Below the pieces are notes generated by a model. The model did not search any database and was not told where the DNA came from. It saw nothing but the letters and a program-made list of their open reading frames with translations. From positions 7,706,001 to 7,770,000 of the forward strand of contig CM060837.1 in NCBI GenBank assembly GCA_030762175.1: a stretch of 64,000 bases of DNA, in the 5' to 3' direction. Shown here in pieces: positions 59,440 to 64,000 of the stretch (positions are counted from its first letter, which is position 1; each line of letters begins with the position of its first letter). The translations under genes were made by a program, and so were the position numbers. The stretch comes from Metallyticus violacea (Eukaryota > Arthropoda > Insecta > Mantodea > Metallyticidae).

Positions 59440-59945
59440 ATCTGGTTTATTACAGTGGTTTATAGTTGGAAGTAAATCACAGTAGCGCGTTACTTTTGTT
59501 TTTTACTAAGGGAATATTGATTACACCCGGAACTTGTTTAATAGAAATTGTTTAGTACCACATGGGTTACTCTTGCATGTGTTTATTATGGCAGCGTATG
59601 GTATTATTACCATATTTATGTTTTCTAAATAGCAGTAATTAAAGAAGAGATGGTTAAGGTGCAAACTTTGAAATTAATTATGAAACTTTAGTGTGTATTA
59701 AACGTATCGTACAAAACATTGTGTTTTGGGAGGACATTTTCCCAGCAAATATATTTAATCTACCATCGTATGTGCCGGTTTGTGTTAGCAAAGAAAGGAA
59801 AGATCCGAAAAAAAAAAAAAAACGTATGAAGCGGGGTTTGGATCGAGATGATGCGAGTTTTAGTGAGCCTGATATTATAACACGTATCGACTCGTTTGCA
59901 AGTGAGATTATACAGAGGCAGGTACACTCGTAGTGAAATCGTTAA
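59440..59945 (+). pseudogene. THAP-domain relic, copy 2
   Basis: The ATG at 59562 starts MGYSCMCLLW, a damaged THAP N-terminus. After stops the frame resumes NFEINYETLVCIKRIVQNIV and FWEDIFPANIFNLPSYVPVC, then VSKERKDPKKKK. C-I-K-R stands where the THAP C-x2-H would be (histidine changed to arginine). The 3' part (DRDDASFSEPDIITRIDSFA, SEIIQRQVHS) is an open acidic region ending in a stop at about 59,933. Its end passes directly into the leader of the next copy, giving a tandem arrangement. Confidence 0.65.
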
Positions 59946-60500
59946 TGTTGCTGTTATTATACACATGGGTTTGTTCATTTGGTTCGTTGCAGCTACGTGG
60001 TTTATTCAGTAGTTTATAGTTGGAAGTAAATAAACAACAGCGTTTTAGATTTTTTATTAATTTGAATTTGATCTATTGAAATCACATCAGTAGTTTGTGT
60101 AATAAAAAGCGTTTAGTACAACATGGGTTGCTCTTGTATGTCTTAATTATGATGCTGCATCTTATATTTACACTTTCTAAATAGCAGTCATTAAAGGAGG
60201 AGTGAATAAAGAATATGCACAGTGCAAGTTTTGAATCTAAAAATGAAACTGTAATGTGTATTAAACATTTTTTACTAAAATTTGTTTAGTAAGACATTTT
60301 CTTTGTACAATTTTTCCTTAATCTACCATCTTATGTGATAGTGAGGGTTAGCAATGAAAGGAAAGATCCGGAAGAAAACTTACGAAGCAGGTTTTGTAAG
60401 AAGATGAAGACAGCTTTATGAATGGTGTGAGTAGCATATTATTTTTCGACTCCATTGCAAGTAGGTTAAGACAAGACAGGTACACCCGCTTATAGCTATT
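59946..60500 (+). pseudogene. THAP-domain relic, copy 3 (tandem with copy 2)
   Basis: The leader GGGTTTGTTCATTTGGTTCG matches copy 1 at 4350. ATG at 60123 (561 bp after that of copy 2) starts MGCSCMS then a stop. Further on comes SFESKNETVMCIKHFLL, with an intact C-x2-H. Then FPLIYHLM-like and VRVSNERKDPEENLRSRFC are readable, the latter parallel to VSKERKDP in copy 2. Stops and shifts make it dead. No transposase catalytic region follows. Confidence 0.66.
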
Positions 60501-60889
60501 GTCAAGGAAGACTGTGTCCTTTTACTTAAAATAGATGATGATAAATATGATACTGTCCCAACTATATCCATTAGTTTTAAGGTGTTCAGTTATTTGGAAG
60601 TTCGTGTAAAGATTTGGGTTTACCTGCGGAGAAGTTAATAATTCATATTATTTTATATTTCGTCCCCATTTTTTTCCGTATTGAGATCTGGTAAATATAT
60701 CTGGTCTTGCACTGGTCCCCGTACAAATGCTTCAGTAGACAAAATATTTGAAAATATAATCTTTTAATACTATTATTGCGCGAACTGGTCATCATGCACA
60801 TTTTAATTTGCATCTTTTATATTATTTAAACATTCTTTATCTCTGTATTGCCATGTAATATTTCAGTTGTTTTAAAGACGCGTAAAAAT

Positions 60890-61860
60890 GAGAGCATTAA
60901 TGTTTTTAAAAATACAATCTGATGATTGCATCTTTTCACAGTATTCTCCATTACATTCTATACAACGTCCCATTCTTCAAAATATTTTGTAAATGCTGAA
61001 CGCCACGCTTCTTTGAATTGGGTGCAGATACTTTCTTCGTATGCAGCCACTATGGTTTCAGGTGATACAAATCGTTTATCAGGAATTTTTCTTTTATTTT
61101 AAGGAATAGCAAAAATTGCGTGTGGCCAGCTCTGGACTGTAGGGAGGCTCAGGCAAACATTTGACTCCTGATTCCTGCAGAAATTGAATTGATTTTAGTG
61201 CAGTGTGAGCAGAGGTGTTTTAGTACAACAGGCATTTTCTGGTGCACTATCTCATAGTGAAAGTTTTGTACAACGGTCACAAAGTGGGCTCAAGCTGAGA
61301 AGAATCACAGAATTTACCCTCGTTTTTGTTAGGCACTCCTCTCCTGGGAAGACCCAGACCGATGTGTGTCGCTTAGTTTCTGGGTCATAACTGCTATATC
61401 AACTTTCGTCTTCTTCCGCCAAATGTTACAACTTAGGCATCAATTCACACGTGTTTTTTTTTTTCCTGCTTATCTGTTAGTTGATTGGGGATCCAATGAC
61501 TGCAGAGCGCTCTGTCTTGAAATTTTTCTTCAAGAATTGTTTTCATTGCTGCTGATCGAACATTCAGGACTCTTGAATCTGATAATATGTACAGCGATGT
61601 TATTTTCAACATACGCCCTGCTTTCACGACATTTTCATCCGTTGCTACAGTAGCGGGCTCCCTTACGAGGTCCTCATCTTCAAGGGAGTTCCTTCCTCTC
61701 CTAAAATCTGCAAACCATCGGTAAATAGTGATGCGAAGAGCAAAGATCCCCAAATGCACGATGCAATCTTTCAATGCATTTTCTCTCCCCTAAACTCGCT
61801 TTTAAATCTTAGTAAATAATAGCAAAAAAATGCTGTACTTGACGTCTGGCGAAGCAACAC
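60890..61860 (-). mobile_element. Mariner-like relic (lineage F)
   Basis: The minus strand from 61,774 down is open for 109 codons: ITIYRWFADFRRGRNSLEDE, DLVREPATVATDENVVKAGR, then RVLNVRSAAMKTILEEKFQD and SHWIPNQLTDKQEKKK. This is a mariner N-terminus with HTH and the R-G-R-x-S-L-E-D-E signature. The catalytic core is largely lost. The C-terminal end reads SWTVGRLRQTFDS-like remains, then DKRFVSPETIVAAYEESICT, QFKEAWRSAF and YFEEWDVVYRM. A large internal deletion plus frameshifts make it inactive. Termini were not resolved. Confidence 0.78.
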
Positions 61861-62501
61861 CCGCGTACACATACACAGGAGTGCTGATACCGCACATTGT
61901 TGGAGGACGCTCAGACTGCTCTCTAAACGTGCATTGGCTTGACTTAACTCCTTAAACTTTCAAAGTGACACGTCATATATTTAAGCGTGGAAGTAGCGAT
62001 TTAAAACACGAGGTTCGTTTTGCGCTGTTACTAACAATTAACCATTCGCAGCGATGTACCAGAGAGATGCAAAACGTGAAGAGCAAGTTTTGGATAGAGA
62101 ACAGTTTCAACAATAAACGCTGTAATAAACCTCACTTACAAAGGAAACCCGACCTGTGTTGTTAGCGGTAGGCATTTGGATAACTTGATATCATGATATT
62201 AGGCGTTACGCTTGCATGCATTCTCAATTAATCATGCACCACCGGTATTTGAAACGGTTTTAGTTCCTGATGTTTGTTCCTATTAGCGAAACAATTATAA
62301 CGGTATTTTCATTTGTAATTGATGTTTATTTGTTTTGAAGGTAGATTATTGGTTTCGAAAATGCGTAGAACTGCAGTATGGCTATTTTGTTTGTTTGAAT
62401 GGAATTTGTTCGACGAGCGGAATAAATAAATTGTGTATTACAGGAAATGTAATTTAATGAATCTTGTATATCGCTTTGAAGAAATTGTATTTTTACTGCA
62501 A
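61861..62501. other. Spacer, nothing recognised
   Basis: AT-rich; no signal recognised. Confidence 0.25.
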
Positions 62502-62511
62502 TTTTCAGAGG

Positions 62512-62810
62512 TTTTTTTTTTTTTTTTGAGTAGTGTTTAACGCCCGTTTTTACTACTGAGGCACCACAGGCGGTGGACACTGATGATACATGAAATGAAA
62601 TGATAAATTGGGAAAAGGATATATATTTTTTTTTTAAGGAAGGAAGCGTTCCAGGCCTAAGTTTAGGTACCTCCCCGGCATTTGCCAGTTATGAAGACTG
62701 AGGAAAACCTGGAAAAAAACCCAGTCAGGGAGGACGGTCCTGGCGGGATTCGAACCGCAGACCTCCCGCTCACGAGTCCGTGTCTTAACGACCTCGGCCA
62801 CCCGTGGCGG
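62512..62810 (-). mobile_element. SINE-A copy 7, complete, recent insertion
   Basis: The minus strand runs CCGCCACGGGTGGCCGAGGT, TTAAGACACGGACTCGTGAG, B box GGTTCGAATCCCGCC, AAATGCCGGGGAGGTACC, and an end GGGCGTTAAACACTACTC plus a 16-A tail. TTTTCAGAGG repeats on both sides (62502-62511 and 62812-62821). Very close to the copy at 55048, with both promoter boxes intact. Confidence 0.94.
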
Positions 62811-62821
62811 TTTTTCAGAGG

Positions 62822-63279
62822 TATATATCTGAAACTGTTAATAGTCAAAACCTGCTGCCAGACATGTTAAAACTAAAAGAATAAGGTACGAAATGATGTA
62901 AAAAAGATTTCATCTTCATTATATTTTGAGGTGCAGAAAAAAATAAAAAAAGCACTCCTCACCATGCCGGAAGTAAAATGATTTAATAATCTGAATTCAA
63001 CACCCTACCGTTAATGCCATACAAGATTTAACTTTGGGAATATACTAAAAGAAAACTTACGGAATAACAAAAAATTGTGGTAAAGCAATATACAAGCTCG
63101 CGTTTGGTGTAAACTTTTGTCAGTAATGCATCATTGAAATCATTATAAAACAATTAAAAACGTCCGTAACGCAGGAGTTGCGTAAACTAAGCCAATTCCT
63201 CAGTAGGTCGAATTTGTGGACCGTAATACAGAGCGCTAGAGCAGAGAAATTTAGAGCGCTTTTGAAATTACAATTGACG
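62822..63279. other. Spacer, nothing recognised
   Basis: AT-rich; no signal recognised. Confidence 0.25.
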
Positions 63280-63990
63280 GGTGTACAATGGTGTGATTTC
63301 TCTGGTTTTCAGAAACTATTGTTATTATTTTATTTAAATAACATATATTGAGTTTCGTTGAACAGAAACGAAAATTGCAGCCGCTAGAGTTATTTTTAAA
63401 TTTTCATTTCAACCCCCTCTATAAATTTCGGTTTTCAGCAATAACCCCATTTCTAATTATACGGTTTACCTAATTTTCATAAACTATTTGTCTCATTTTT
63501 TCCCTGATTTTCAGACAGTATTTTTATTGTTTAAATAAATATAGAGTTTCATTGCGAAAAACATATTGGTGCCACTAGAGGATTTTTAAATGTTGGATTT
63601 CAGGTAAACCTCCACTTCTAATAGTCTGATTTCGATGATTTTCGGAAACTATTTTTCTTGTTACATTTTAATGGCATATACTGAATTTCGTCGAGAAGGA
63701 ACAAAACTTGAATCCGCTGGAGCTATTTTTAAACTTTGACTTTAGGCTAACCCTCAACCCAAATGGTTCAAATTTGCTGGTTAACTCGATGAATCGTTTG
63801 TTAATTGATCATTATATGCCGAGTTTCATTGAGAAAATTTGTGGTCTCCACAGCGTTATCATACACATATAGTAAATCTTCCTTTTCGTCGTTATTTTTG
63901 GTGCCTAGTAAGTGGGTTCGTTAGAGATATGAAGAAAACTCTCATAAATCTTTTCATGGGTACAACCGCAATGGCTACCTCGCCAATATA
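63280..63990 (+). repeat. Repeat family R, copy 4 (four internal markers, longest copy)
   Basis: Unit markers are GAGTTTCGTTGAACAGAAAC (63,350), GAGTTTCATTGCGAAAAACA (63,544), GAATTTCGTCGAGAAGGAAC (63,686) and GAGTTTCATTGAGAAAATTT (63,822). The last gaps are about 140 bp; the first is about 195 bp. Blocks such as GCAGCCGCTAGAGTTATTTT and CCGCTGGAGCTATTTTTAAA follow three of the markers. TTTGCTGGTTAACTCGATGA is at 63,774. The unique 3' end GGTGCCTAGTAAGTGGGTTC ... AAATCTTTTCATGGGTACAA matches copy 3. Confidence 0.66.
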
Positions 63991-64000
63991 AATTAGAAGC

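Overview
This window is eukaryotic genomic DNA and looks like an arthropod, most likely an insect with a large, repeat-rich genome. The DNA is A+T-rich, has no long open reading frame or operon-like packing, has spliced exons with GT/AG borders, and is full of mariner/Tc1, hAT and THAP-type transposon relics and tRNA-derived SINEs. I cannot name the species.

The only host gene I can support is a discoidin domain receptor (DDR, a collagen-binding receptor tyrosine kinase) on the + strand. Three consecutive coding exons (41808-41955, 43653-43829, 56918-57051) join in frame (phases 0/1/1/0) into 153 codons. They encode the end of the discoidin (F5/8C) domain and much of the discoidin-like domain behind it. 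The introns between them are 1,697 bp and 13,088 bp. No further exon was recognised, so upstream and downstream sequence is either further DDR intron or intergenic.

Layout. 1-5,050: LINE 3' end, a decayed Tc1/mariner-superfamily element with terminal inverted repeats (TIRs), SINEs and a THAP-domain relic. 6,370-7,570: hAT transposase relic. 9,100-9,700: two SINEs. 12,500-25,000: dense mariner zone with an internally deleted element, copies of families A and B (B twice, in opposite orientation) and C, plus SINEs. 27,600-32,800: SINE and mariner fragments. 32,800-40,200: a 7.4-kb AT-rich stretch with almost no recognisable repeat. 40,240-57,050: a fold-back repeat, the DDR exons, and introns carrying SINEs, mariner/Tc1/hAT pieces and a four-unit tandem repeat. 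57,700-64,000: an unclassified repeat family with internal ~135-140-bp units, a tandem pair of THAP relics, one more mariner and a recent SINE.

Two SINE families dominate: SINE-A (seven pieces, Leu/Ser-tRNA-like head, three copies with clear target-site duplications) and SINE-B (five pieces, Gly/Glu-tRNA-like head). No transposase here is intact. Beyond the DDR exons, the most unusual items are the unclassified tandem-unit family (four places), the three related THAP relics and the exact inverted repeat near 40.8-41.1 kb. Most repeat borders were set by eye and may be off by tens of bases.
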